DNA of 64,000 nucleotides from Kribbella catacumbae DSM 19601 (GTDB taxonomy: Bacteria > Actinomycetota > Actinomycetes > Propionibacteriales > Kribbellaceae): contig NZ_AQUZ01000001.1 in NCBI RefSeq assembly GCF_000372465.1, positions 186,001-250,000 of the forward strand. The letters are read 5' to 3'. The first letter of the stretch is position 1. Each line of letters starts with the position of its first letter. Position numbers and translations under genes: made by a program. Below the pieces are notes generated by a model. It saw only the letters and a program-made list of their open reading frames with translations. It had not been told where the DNA came from and ran no database searches. This document shows, in pieces, positions 9,226 through 18,292 of this stretch.

Positions 9226-11577
9226 TCAGGACGCGTCGGCGAGCGAGGTGGTCCAGATGCTCCGGCCGTACGTCGCGGCGTAGAGCGTCTGGCTGCCCTC
9301 GGGCAGGTCGATGTCGTTGATCGGTACGAGCGGAAGGTTCGCTCCGACCTTGACCCAGGTCAGGCCCAGGTTGGTCGTCCGGAAGACGCCGACGTCGGTG
9401 GCGATGAACAGCCAGGACTTCTTCGACGGATGCCGGATGACGTCGTTGATCGGCGCCTGCGGGATGCGGAAGCCGGTGATGTCGGACCAGCTCTTGCCGC
9501 CGTTGCGGGTCATCACCAGGTGCGGGTAGGACTCGCCGGAGCGCCAGCCCGAGAAGCTGGCCCAGGCGATGGCCGGGTTCTGCGGGTCGACGGTGATGCG
9601 GGTGACCCAGCGACCGGGGAAGGCCGGGCTCTGCAGCTTCTCCCAGGTCACCTGGTCGGGCGCGGCCATCGCGTTGCGGCTGACCCAGACCAGACCGCTG
9701 TCGGTGCCGGCGTAGACCAGGTTGGGATCGGCCTTCGTGGTACCGAGGGCGGTGACGGTACCGAAGCCGGGAGCACGGGGCTCGGTGCCCTCGGTGAGGT
9801 CAGGACTGATCCGCTGCCACACCCGCTGACCGGCGTCGGTGTTGATCCGGCTGACGTACTCGCTGCCGCCGAACAAGTGCCGCGGGTCGGCGGCGAACTC
9901 CAGCGGGGCGACCCAGTTCTTGCGGGCGCCGGGAATCGTCATCGTGAAGCCCACGCCGTCGACGAAGCCGCGGCAGCCGCCGTTCTGCGAGCAGCCGTAG
10001 TACTTGCGGTCGTTCGTCGGGTCGATCCGGTTCATCATCCCGTCGCCGCCGACGAAGCCGAACCAGTCGCCGTTGACGGTGTTGTCGGCCGCCCACGACT
10101 TCAGCGAGCCGTTGTCCTGCGAACCCGCGTTGAGCCGCGAACCGTCCTGGTGCGAGACGTCCATCGCGTAGAACTGCGTCACCGGCAGGCGCGGGGTCTT
10201 GGCCCACAGGCCCCGGGCGGCGCCGTTCTCGGTCGACCAGTAGAAGCCGCCGTCGTTACCGAGCATCACCTTGCCCGGGGTGAAGGGATCCCACTCGAGA
10301 CCGTGCTGGTCGGCATGCGGGGTCTGCGAGGTCGTCCAGGTGAGGCCACCGTCGCGGCTCTCGGCGAGGCTGATGCCGGCCACGAAGACGTGCTGCGGAT
10401 CGACCGGGTCGACGTACACGCGGCCGAACCACCAGGCGAACCCGCCGCTGATGGACTGCAGGGGCCCGCCAGTAGTGGCCCCGACCGGGGTCCAGGTCGC
10501 GCCTGCGTCCGTGCTGGTGAAGAAGCCGTTGAAGTTGCCACCGGCCGTGCTGGAGATCAGGTAGGCGCGGTTGGGGTCACTGTCGCTGAAGTCGACACCC
10601 ATCCGGCCGACGTACGTCGCGGTGACCGGCTGACCCACCACGTCGGTGCTCTGCGGCAACGGCGCCTGGTGGATGTTCGTCCAGGTCTTGCCGGCGTCGG
10701 TCGAGCGGTAGAGGAACGAGTTCTTGCCGTAGATGCGCGACTTCTGGTCCCGGATCTTGTCCCAGGTGGTGGCGAGCATGATGTCGGGATTGGCCTTGTT
10801 GATGCTGACATCGATCGCGCCGGTGCTGGCGCTGTCCGGGACGATGACGCGGGTCCAGGTGAGGCCGCCGTTCTCGGTCATGAACAGGCCGCGGGTCGGC
10901 TCGGTGTCGTGCAGGGCACCCATCACCGCGACGAAGACCCGGTTGTCGTTCCGCGGGTCGATGACGATCTGGCCGATCGTGTCGCCGGCCTTCAAACCCA
11001 GGTTGGTCCAGTTGGCGCCGCCGTCGCGCGACTTGTAGATGCCCTTGCCGTAGTACGACGAACCGCCGCCGTGGTCCGGCTCGCCCGTACCGGCCCACAC
11101 TGTGCCGCGTGAGTCGACCGCGACGGCGCCCATCGATTGGGGCAACTGGTCATCCCATGCGGTGGCGAAGGTTGCGCCACCGTTGTTGGACCGCCACAGG
11201 CCACCGGTACCGGTCGCGATGTAGACGACGTCCTTGGTGGTGGGGTCGGCGGCGATATCTCGGATGCGGCCGCCGATGTTGCTCGGGCCCAGACCCTTCC
11301 AGACCTGGTCGGTGCTCGGCGACTTCAACGCCACATCACTCATCTGCTTGGACTGCATGAGCGCCGCATCGACCGCGGTGTCCGGGATGGAGCCGTCGGG
11401 GTTGGCCCGCTGTTGGTACATCCACTCCTCGGCGCCCACCGGATCAGCCGTGGCGATCGACTCGGCGGCCTGCGTCACACGGCCGCTGTCAGGCCCGGCG
11501 GCCGAGACGGCGCCGCCACCCACCAAGGCGGTGACAGCCACCGCGGCGATCAAAGGAACGACGGATTTCCTGCGCAT
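9226..11577 (-). CDS. Secreted Asp-box (BNR/VPS10-like) beta-propeller protein
   Basis: 783 residues with a Sec signal peptide (MRRKSVVPLIAAVAVTALVGGG). The mature part carries at least seven Asp-box motifs (S/T-x-D/N-x-G-x-x-W/F), e.g. SNNGGATF, SRDGGANW, TENGGLTW, STDAGKTW, STDAGATW, SRDGGLTW and TRNGGKSW. This is the seven- or ten-bladed propeller architecture of sortilin and GH74/GH33-like proteins. No catalytic residue set can be assigned, so glycosidase activity is only possible. It ends at the edge of the downstream sugar-importer operon on the same strand, so it may process or bind the same glycan. GTG at 11583, five bases after GGAGG, is an alternative start. Confidence 0.88.
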   Translation of the reverse strand: MRRKSVVPLIAAVAVTALVGGGAVSAAGPDSGRVTQAAESIATADPVGAEEWMYQQRANPDGSIPDTAVDAALMQSKQMSDVALKSPSTDQVWKGLGPSNIGGRIRDIAADPTTKDVVYIATGTGGLWRSNNGGATFATAWDDQLPQSMGAVAVDSRGTVWAGTGEPDHGGGSSYYGKGIYKSRDGGANWTNLGLKAGDTIGQIVIDPRNDNRVFVAVMGALHDTEPTRGLFMTENGGLTWTRVIVPDSASTGAIDVSINKANPDIMLATTWDKIRDQKSRIYGKNSFLYRSTDAGKTWTNIHQAPLPQSTDVVGQPVTATYVGRMGVDFSDSDPNRAYLISSTAGGNFNGFFTSTDAGATWTPVGATTGGPLQSISGGFAWWFGRVYVDPVDPQHVFVAGISLAESRDGGLTWTTSQTPHADQHGLEWDPFTPGKVMLGNDGGFYWSTENGAARGLWAKTPRLPVTQFYAMDVSHQDGSRLNAGSQDNGSLKSWAADNTVNGDWFGFVGGDGMMNRIDPTNDRKYYGCSQNGGCRGFVDGVGFTMTIPGARKNWVAPLEFAADPRHLFGGSEYVSRINTDAGQRVWQRISPDLTEGTEPRAPGFGTVTALGTTKADPNLVYAGTDSGLVWVSRNAMAAPDQVTWEKLQSPAFPGRWVTRITVDPQNPAIAWASFSGWRSGESYPHLVMTRNGGKSWSDITGFRIPQAPINDVIRHPSKKSWLFIATDVGVFRTTNLGLTWVKVGANLPLVPINDIDLPEGSQTLYAATYGRSIWTTSLADAS

Positions 11578-11707
11578 GGCCACGCGTGCCTCCAGGATCA
11601 CTGGGCGCCCCACGCGCCACGATGCCGGGTCACCGTAGCACCGGGAAATCCACATTTCACCGGCTTGCGACCCTTGCAATCCGGGCGCCCACCCTACAGT
11701 TGGCGCC

Positions 11708-12154
11708 ATGGTCGTACGGGCGTTGATCGGAACGGCGGCGGCCGCGTTGACCGTCCTGCTGGCCGGGTGTTCGAGCGGCGCCGCGGAGGGCGCGTGCGCA
11801 ACTCCGACGGCCGCTCCCCCGGCCGAAACCGCACTCCTGCCCGCCAAGTTGTCCTTCAGCGCCTTCGCGACCGTCACGCACGTCCAGAAAACACAGGGCC
11901 ACCTCACGGTGCGGGCGGTCACGGGCAAGCCCATCGACGAGGTGACCGTGCTGATCCAGGACGCGGTGACCGCCGCGGACTACCGTCCGGCCGGGATGGA
12001 CAACGAGGGCTTCGAGGCGGAGGTGTTCTTCACCGCCGGGTCGTATGCCGCGGGCCAGGCTCTCGTCCGGCGGGCCGCCTGCGAGGGGCAATGGGACATC
12101 GACCTCGTCCTCATCGACCCCGGTGCCGTTCCTTCGCCGACCCAAGCGCGGTGA
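11708..12154 (+). CDS. Small predicted lipoprotein of unknown function
   Basis: 148 residues. The N-terminus VRALIGTAAAALTVLLAGC has a lipobox (LLAGC, Cys21), followed by a short Ala/Pro-rich linker and a compact alpha/beta domain with two further cysteines. I do not recognise a family. It is transcribed divergently from the propeller gene and ends 37 bases before the RecB-type nuclease gene, with which it may be co-transcribed. Confidence 0.75.
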   Translation: MVVRALIGTAAAALTVLLAGCSSGAAEGACATPTAAPPAETALLPAKLSFSAFATVTHVQKTQGHLTVRAVTGKPIDEVTVLIQDAVTAADYRPAGMDNEGFEAEVFFTAGSYAAGQALVRRAACEGQWDIDLVLIDPGAVPSPTQAR

Positions 12155-12191
12155 GCAGGAACTGTCGGCGGTCTGGCCTAGCCTTGGAGAC

Positions 12192-13079
12192 ATGAGCGTT
12201 GCAGCAGCAGCCGACCTGCACGGCCACCCGAGTGGAGCCCTGTCTCCGTCCCGGGCGGCGGATTTCATGAGCTGCCCGCTCAAGTACCGCTTCCGCGTCA
12301 TCGACCGCCTGCCGGAGAAGCCTTCGTCCGCGGCGGTCCGCGGCACGGTGGTGCACGCAGTACTGGAGCGGCTTTTCGATCTGCCTCGCGGTGAGCGCAC
12401 GCTCGAGCACGCGGCTGAGATGCTGGAGCCCCAGTGGCAGCGGCTGCTCGAGGCCGAGCCTGAGGTGGCCGAGTTGTTCGCCGAGGACGCCGACGGCGAG
12501 GAGCTGGCCAAATGGCTCGCCGAGGCGCACCAACTACTCGGCAAGTACTTCACCCTCGAGGATCCGAACCTGCTGGAGCCGGCCGAGCGTGAGCTGTATA
12601 TCGAGACCGAGCTCGAGTCAGGCCTGACTTTGCGCGGGTATGTCGACCGCCTCGACGTCGCGCCGACCGGCGAGATCCGCGTGGTCGACTACAAGACCGG
12701 CCGGTCGCCGTCGGAGTTCTTCGAGGCGAAGGCGCTCTTCCAGATGAAGTTCTACGCACTAGTGCTGTGGCGGGTGCGCGGCGTCGTACCGGCGATGCTG
12801 CAGCTCGTCTACCTCGGCAACGGCGAGATCGTGCGCTACGTCCCCGACGAGGCCGATCTGCGCGCCTGCGAGCGCAAGGTGGGCGCGCTCTGGACCGCGA
12901 TCACCCGCGCACTGGATTCCGGCGACTGGCGACCGAGCAAAGGCGCGCTCTGCGAGTGGTGCGACTACAAGCCCCTCTGCCCCGCCTGGGGCGGTACGCC
13001 GCCGCCGCTGCCGACCCGATCGGTGGAAGAGGTAGCCCTGGAATCGGCCGGGGTGGATCTGGTAGGAGTGGACGGATGA
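12192..13079 (+). CDS. RecB/Cas4-family PD-(D/E)XK exonuclease with Fe-S cluster
   Basis: 295 residues. The PD-(D/E)XK core is visible as GYVDRLD followed by VVDYKTG, with the QMKFYALVL helix downstream. Cys28 (FMSCPLKYRFR) together with Cys254, Cys257 and Cys263 (CEWCDYKPLC) match the four-cysteine [4Fe-4S] staple of AddB and Cas4 nucleases. Stand-alone members are conserved beside trmI in mycobacteria (Rv2119 from memory). No cas genes are present, so this is not CRISPR-linked. ATG at 12192 has TTGGAG upstream; longer reading frames would run into the previous gene. Confidence 0.92.
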   Translation: MSVAAAADLHGHPSGALSPSRAADFMSCPLKYRFRVIDRLPEKPSSAAVRGTVVHAVLERLFDLPRGERTLEHAAEMLEPQWQRLLEAEPEVAELFAEDADGEELAKWLAEAHQLLGKYFTLEDPNLLEPAERELYIETELESGLTLRGYVDRLDVAPTGEIRVVDYKTGRSPSEFFEAKALFQMKFYALVLWRVRGVVPAMLQLVYLGNGEIVRYVPDEADLRACERKVGALWTAITRALDSGDWRPSKGALCEWCDYKPLCPAWGGTPPPLPTRSVEEVALESAGVDLVGVDG

Positions 13080-13185
13080 GAAGCCTCGGCAAGCAGTGGC
13101 GGGAACCCGCTATCACCCGCCTGAGTTTCTGCTCACACCCGGTCGATGCCCGGGACAACCACCCGACTCGGATACGGTCCGCACT

Positions 13186-14871
13186 ATGAGTCATCCGCAT
13201 CCCGACCTCGGCCACCCGCCCCGCCTGCCCGACACCGCCCTCCGCGTGGTGGCGCTCGGCGGTCTCGGCGAGATCGGCCGCAACATGACCGTGTTCGAGC
13301 ATCGCGGCCGGTTGCTGATCGTGGACTGCGGCGTGCTGTTCCCCGAGGAGCACCAGCCCGGCGTCGACGTGATCCTGCCCGACTTCGGCTGGATCCGGGA
13401 CCGGCTGGACAAGATCGAGGCGATCGTCCTCACCCACGGCCACGAGGATCACATCGGCGGCGTCCCGTACCTGCTGAAGGAGCGCGGCGACATTCCGCTG
13501 GTCGGCTCGAAGCTGACCCTGGCGTTCATCACGTCCAAGCTCAAGGAACACCGGATCACGCCGAAGACGATCGAGGTCAAGGAGGGTGAGCGGCGCAAGC
13601 TCGGCCCGTTCGAGACCGAGTTCTTCGCCGTGAACCACTCGATCCCGGACGGCCTGGCGGTGGCGATCCGGACCAAGGCCGGAGTCGTCCTGCACACCGG
13701 TGACTTCAAGATGGACCAGTTCCCGCTGGACCGCCGGCTGACCGACCTGCGCGGTTTCGCCAAGCTCGGCGAGGAGGGCGTGGACCTGTTCCTGACCGAC
13801 TCCACGAACGCCGACGTGCCCGGCTTCACCGTGGCCGAGAAGGACCTCGGCCCGGCGATCGACACCGTCTTCCGGACCGCTCCCGGCCGGATCATCGTGT
13901 CCAGCTTCGCCAGCCACGTGCACCGGATCCAGCAGGTGCTCGACGCGGCGAAGGCCGGCGGGCGCAAGGTCGCCTTCGTCGGCCGCTCGATGGTGCGCAA
14001 CATGGGCATCGCCGGCGACCTGGGCTACCTGAAGATCCCGAAGGGCCTGATCGTCGACCTGAAGGAGCTGGAGAAGCTCCCCGACCGCAAGGTCACCCTG
14101 GTCTGCACCGGCTCGCAGGGTGAGCCGATGGCCGCGCTGGCCCGGATGGCCAACCGCGACCACATGATCCGGATCGGCGAGGGCGACACGGTGCTGATGG
14201 CCAGCTCGCTGATCCCGGGCAACGAGAACGCGATCTACGGCCTGATCAACGGGCTGACCCGCTGGGGCGCGAACGTCGTGCACAAGGGCAACGCCAAGGT
14301 GCACGTCTCCGGGCACGCGAGCGCGGGCGAGCTGGTCTACTGCTACAACCTGGTCAAGCCGCGCAACGTGATGCCCGTGCACGGTGAGTTCCGGCACCTG
14401 AAGGCGAACGCCCAGCTCGCGGTCAGCACCGGCGTACCGGCGGATCGGGTGATCATCGCCGAGGACGGCGTGGTGGTCGACCTGGACAAGGGCCGCGCGA
14501 GGATCACCGGCAAGGTCGAGGCGGGGTACGTGTACGTCGACGCGATGACCGTCGGTGGGGTGACCGAGGCGTCGCTGAAGGACCGCCGGGCACTGGCCGA
14601 AGAAGGCGTGGTCACCGTCGTCCTGCTCGTCGATGCGAACACCGGCCGCCTGGCCGAGCCGCCGGACTTCCTGGCCCGTGGTTTCGTCCACGACGACACC
14701 ACGTTCAAGGACGTCATCCCGGTCATCGAAGACACCTTGGCCAAGGCCGCCTCCGAGAGCATCGGCGACGCCAACGCTCTGGAAGAACTCGTCGGCCGCG
14801 CAGTAGGCAACTGGACCTGGCGCCACTGGCGCCGCCGCCCGGTCGTCATCCCCATCGTCATCGACGCCTGA
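13186..14871 (+). CDS. rnj: Ribonuclease J
   Basis: Metallo-beta-lactamase/beta-CASP nuclease with 5'-3' exo- and endoribonuclease activity, central to mRNA and rRNA processing. The 561-residue protein has the zinc motif HGHEDH (84-89), GDFKMD, the beta-CASP segment ending VSGHASAGEL, and the C-terminal dimerisation domain; the length is normal for actinobacterial RNase J. ATG at 13186 gives the expected N-terminus (MSHPHPDLGHPPRLP) before the conserved ALGGLGEIGRNM. A GC-rich hairpin follows at 14886. Confidence 0.96.
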   Translation: MSHPHPDLGHPPRLPDTALRVVALGGLGEIGRNMTVFEHRGRLLIVDCGVLFPEEHQPGVDVILPDFGWIRDRLDKIEAIVLTHGHEDHIGGVPYLLKERGDIPLVGSKLTLAFITSKLKEHRITPKTIEVKEGERRKLGPFETEFFAVNHSIPDGLAVAIRTKAGVVLHTGDFKMDQFPLDRRLTDLRGFAKLGEEGVDLFLTDSTNADVPGFTVAEKDLGPAIDTVFRTAPGRIIVSSFASHVHRIQQVLDAAKAGGRKVAFVGRSMVRNMGIAGDLGYLKIPKGLIVDLKELEKLPDRKVTLVCTGSQGEPMAALARMANRDHMIRIGEGDTVLMASSLIPGNENAIYGLINGLTRWGANVVHKGNAKVHVSGHASAGELVYCYNLVKPRNVMPVHGEFRHLKANAQLAVSTGVPADRVIIAEDGVVVDLDKGRARITGKVEAGYVYVDAMTVGGVTEASLKDRRALAEEGVVTVVLLVDANTGRLAEPPDFLARGFVHDDTTFKDVIPVIEDTLAKAASESIGDANALEELVGRAVGNWTWRHWRRRPVVIPIVIDA

Positions 14872-14885
14872 CCTCAACCCCTGAC

Positions 14886-14911
14886 CCCACCCCTCGCCGT
14901 ACCGGGGTGGG
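14886..14911 (+). terminator. Candidate terminator after rnj
   Basis: Inverted repeat CCCACCCC (14886-14893) and GGGGTGGG (14904-14911) with a ten-base loop, 14 bases after the rnj stop. No U-tract follows, as is common for actinobacterial hairpin terminators. Confidence 0.5.
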
Positions 14912-14950
14912 TTGGGTGGGGCGGACCTGTGGGCGGATAGCGTTCTGGGT

Positions 14951-15712
14951 GTGACCGTGAGAGTTGTCGAGCAGGGTGTGGCTATCCGGACCAGTGGGTT
15001 GGGGAAGAGCTACGGGACGACCGGGGATACCCGGGTCGAGGCGCTGGCCGACGTCAGCCTGGAGTTCGGTAAAGGGCGGTTCACCGCGATCATGGGCCCG
15101 TCGGGGTCCGGCAAGTCGACTCTGCTGCACTGTCTGGCCGGCCTCGACCGCCCCACGGCCGGCCAGGTCATGCTCGGCGACGTCGAGCTCACCCGGCTCG
15201 ACGAGAAGCGGCTCACGCACCTGCGCCGGGACCGGATCGGGTTCGTCTTCCAGGCGTTCAACCTGGTTCCGACACTGACCGCGCTGGAGAACATCACGCT
15301 CCCGCTGGACCTCGCCAACCGCAAGGCGGACGCGGAATGGCTCGACAAGGTGATCACCACGATCGGCCTGCAGGATCGCCTCAAGCACAAGCCGTCCGAA
15401 CTGTCCGGCGGTCAGCAGCAACGCGTCGCCTGTGCCCGCGCGCTCGCCTCCCGCCCCGAGGTGGTGTTCGCTGACGAGCCGACCGGCAACCTCGACTCCC
15501 GCTCATCGGCCGACGTCCTCGGCTTCCTGCATCGCTCGGTCCGCGACTTCGGCCAGACCGTCGTAATGGTGACCCACGACCCGACGGCGGCGTCGTACGC
15601 CGATCGCGTGGTCTTCCTCGCCGACGGACGGCTGCAGGACGAGCTGCTCGACCCGACCGCGGACTCCGTGCTCGAGCGGATGAAGAAGCTCGACACCCAA
15701 GAGGCCGGCTGA
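14951..15712 (+). CDS. ABC exporter ATP-binding protein (MacB/LolD type)
   Basis: 253-residue ATPase with Walker A GPSGSGKST (49-57), Q-loop FVFQAFN, signature LSGGQQQRVACARAL and Walker B VVFADEPTGNLD, the last typical of the MacB/LolD/FtsE branch. It overlaps the next gene as TGATG, so the two form an ATPase-permease pair. GTG at 14951 is taken as the start because it leaves a short leader before AIRTSGLGKSYG; other GTG codons are at 14957 and further in. Substrate not determinable: lipids, peptides or drugs are all possible. Confidence 0.9.
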   Translation: MTVRVVEQGVAIRTSGLGKSYGTTGDTRVEALADVSLEFGKGRFTAIMGPSGSGKSTLLHCLAGLDRPTAGQVMLGDVELTRLDEKRLTHLRRDRIGFVFQAFNLVPTLTALENITLPLDLANRKADAEWLDKVITTIGLQDRLKHKPSELSGGQQQRVACARALASRPEVVFADEPTGNLDSRSSADVLGFLHRSVRDFGQTVVMVTHDPTAASYADRVVFLADGRLQDELLDPTADSVLERMKKLDTQEAG

Positions 15713-18237
15713 TGCTCAAGCTCGGCCTCCGGTCGGTGCTCGCGCATCGGCTCCGCTTTGTCCTGTGCACGATCGCCGTCCTGCTCGGCGTCGCGTTCGT
15801 GGGCGGAGCCCTGATCTTCACCGACACGCTGTCGGCCGCGCTGAAGAAGAACTTCGCCGGCCACCCCGCCGACATCGTGGTCAGCCCGGTCGTCACCCTC
15901 AAGAACAACCCCGGCCTGTCGAACGCCCGCGCAGCCACCCTCTCCTCCGACCTCGCGAGCCGGATCGCCGCCGTCCCAGGCGTCGCCGGGACTGACCCGC
16001 AACTACTCGTCCCCGGCGGGCAGATCCTCGGCACCGACGGTAAGCCGACCGACGCGTTCGGCCTTCCGACGTACGCCGCCGGCTGGCCGCACGACGGGCA
16101 CACCGCAACCTTCCGGCTGCTCGACGGCAAGCCACCGTGGGGTCAGCAGCAACTCGGCATCGACCAGCCGACCGCGAAGCGCGAGGGCTATGAGATCGGC
16201 GACCAGGTCAAGGTCATCACGCCGGCCAAGGCCATCACCGCGACCCTGACCGCGATCACCTCCCCCAACCTCTCCGGTACGTCGGCCGGCGCCCCGCTGA
16301 TCACGTTCGACGCGGCCACCGCCCAGCTACTCCTCCTCGGCAGGCCCGGCTGGACGTCGATCAGCGTCGCCGTCCACCCCGGCCAGGACGTCGCTACCGT
16401 CAGCAAGGCGATCACCGAACTCGTCGGCAAGGACGTCAGCGTCCGGACCGCGGCGCAGGTCTCGGCCGATGCCGAGAGCGCGCTCGACGACAGCTTCGGC
16501 GGTTTCAGCGCCGTCCTGCTGCTGTTCGCCGGCATCGCGCTCTTCGTCGGCACCTTCCTGATCATCAACACGTTCGCGATGCTCGTCGCGCAGCGCTCCC
16601 GCGAGCTCGGCATGCTCCGTGCGATCGGCGCCTCCCGAGGGCAGATCACCCGCACGGTCCTCACCGAGGCACTGGTGATCGGCGCCGTCGGCTCGACTCT
16701 CGGCCTGATGCTCGGCGCCGGTGTCGCGGCAGCGCTGCAGGCCTTCTACAAGTCCCTCGACCTCGCGATCCCGGGCTCGAACCTGCAGGTCAGCGTCACG
16801 ACCGTGATCGCCTGCTACGCCGTCGGCATCGGCGTCACCCTCCTCGCCGCCTATCCCGCGGCCCGCCGGGCCGGCAAGCTCTCGCCCGTCGCCGCGATGC
16901 GCGACGACGCCAGCGTGCCCGAACGCTCACTACTTGTCCGGCTCCTGATCGGCGGCTTCCTGCTGCTCATGACCGCCATCCTCTGCGGGGCGGCGTTCAC
17001 CCTGCGCGGTCTGCCGGCGACGATCCTGCTCGGCCTCGCCGCCGCGCTCGCCCTCCTCGGTGTGGTCATGACCAGCCCCCTGATCAGCCGGTACGCCGTA
17101 CGCGGGCTGATGTCGCCATTCGGCCGAAAGGCCCCGGTGACGCTCGGCCGCCGCAACGCCGAGCGCAATCCCCGCCGTACCTCCGCGACCGCGTCCGCCC
17201 TGATGATCTCGCTCGCCCTGATCAGCGGCCTGGTCGTGATCGCCGCGTCCGCGAAGGCGTCGATCAACCAGAACCTCAAGGACACGATCGGCACCGCCGA
17301 ACTCCTGGTCAGCGCCGATGAGCCGTTCAGCAGCCAGGTCGGCGACAAGGTCGCCAAGGTCAACGGGGTCGCTTCGGTGCACCGCGTCCGGCAGATGCCG
17401 GGCGACCTCGACGGAAACCGGATCACCGTGGCCGGCGTCGACGACGGCACGATCGACGGTCCGATCAGCACCCGGTTCGAGTCCGGCTCGGCCAACGGCC
17501 TGAAGGACGGTCAGGCCGTGATCCCCCGCAATCTGGCCAGGCAACTGAAGCTGACGGTCGGCGAGAAGTTCGTCCTGACCACGACGACCGGCAAACAGAC
17601 ACTGACCGTGGCCGGCATCATCGCGCCGAACCGCCAGCTCAACGCCGTCATCCTGGCGCTGCCGACCTTCAGTCAGGTCGGCGGCGGGACCACCGACACC
17701 ACCTTGTACGTCGAAGTTGCCGATGGCACCGATTTCGCCACGGTGCGGCAGACCGTCGCCAGCCAGCTGACCGACTACCCCACCGTCGAGGTCCGCGACC
17801 AGCAGGCCTACGCGCAGAGCCAGCGGCAGCCGATCAACCTCGTGCTCGCCGCGATCGCCATGCTGCTCACCCTCGCGATCCTGATCGCCATCCTCGGCAT
17901 CGTGAACACGCTCGCGCTCGGCGTGATCGAGCGGACCCGGGAGATCGGCCTGCTCCGGGCGATCGGGATGGACGGCCCGCAACTGCGCCGGATGCTCCAG
18001 GTCGAGGCGATCGCGATCGCCTTGCTCGGCTCGCTGCTGGGCCTGCTGATCGGGGTTCTGTTCGGGATGGCCATCCAGAACGTGATGAAGGAGGACGGGT
18101 TGAGCGTCCTCGACATCCCCGTGCTCCAACTGGCGATCGCGGTCGTGGTCTCCGCCGCGGTCGGAGTACTGGCTGCAGTTTGGCCGTCACGCCGTGCAGC
18201 GAAGCTCGACGTACTGCGGGCAATCGCCACCGAGTGA
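15712..18237 (+). CDS. ABC exporter permease with duplicated FtsX/MacB domains
   Basis: 841-residue membrane protein. An N-terminal helix (about 15-35) is followed by a large extracytoplasmic MacB-PCD domain, three helices of the first FtsX domain (about 265-395), two helices, a second extracytoplasmic region and a second FtsX domain (about 720-835). Both FtsX domains contain the hallmark R-E-L/I-G-M/L-L-R-A-I-G motif (RELGMLRAIGASRG and REIGLLRAIGMDG). This duplicated form is typical of actinobacterial exporters and works with the ATPase encoded just upstream. No periplasmic adaptor gene is present nearby. Confidence 0.92.
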   Translation: MLKLGLRSVLAHRLRFVLCTIAVLLGVAFVGGALIFTDTLSAALKKNFAGHPADIVVSPVVTLKNNPGLSNARAATLSSDLASRIAAVPGVAGTDPQLLVPGGQILGTDGKPTDAFGLPTYAAGWPHDGHTATFRLLDGKPPWGQQQLGIDQPTAKREGYEIGDQVKVITPAKAITATLTAITSPNLSGTSAGAPLITFDAATAQLLLLGRPGWTSISVAVHPGQDVATVSKAITELVGKDVSVRTAAQVSADAESALDDSFGGFSAVLLLFAGIALFVGTFLIINTFAMLVAQRSRELGMLRAIGASRGQITRTVLTEALVIGAVGSTLGLMLGAGVAAALQAFYKSLDLAIPGSNLQVSVTTVIACYAVGIGVTLLAAYPAARRAGKLSPVAAMRDDASVPERSLLVRLLIGGFLLLMTAILCGAAFTLRGLPATILLGLAAALALLGVVMTSPLISRYAVRGLMSPFGRKAPVTLGRRNAERNPRRTSATASALMISLALISGLVVIAASAKASINQNLKDTIGTAELLVSADEPFSSQVGDKVAKVNGVASVHRVRQMPGDLDGNRITVAGVDDGTIDGPISTRFESGSANGLKDGQAVIPRNLARQLKLTVGEKFVLTTTTGKQTLTVAGIIAPNRQLNAVILALPTFSQVGGGTTDTTLYVEVADGTDFATVRQTVASQLTDYPTVEVRDQQAYAQSQRQPINLVLAAIAMLLTLAILIAILGIVNTLALGVIERTREIGLLRAIGMDGPQLRRMLQVEAIAIALLGSLLGLLIGVLFGMAIQNVMKEDGLSVLDIPVLQLAIAVVVSAAVGVLAAVWPSRRAAKLDVLRAIATE

Positions 18238-18292
18238 CGTGCTCTAGGGCCGAGCCGCAGCCACGGCACGCAAACGCGGGTAGCCTGCCGGT

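Noticed and set aside
9109..11112. Plus-strand frame of more than 660 codons
   Set aside because: Antisense to the Asp-box propeller; low-complexity composition and no motif. Long antisense frames are expected at this GC content.
12901..14877. Minus-strand frame opposite rnj
   Set aside because: Shadow of RNase J, composition of His/Asp/Val/Arg typical of antisense third-codon bias.
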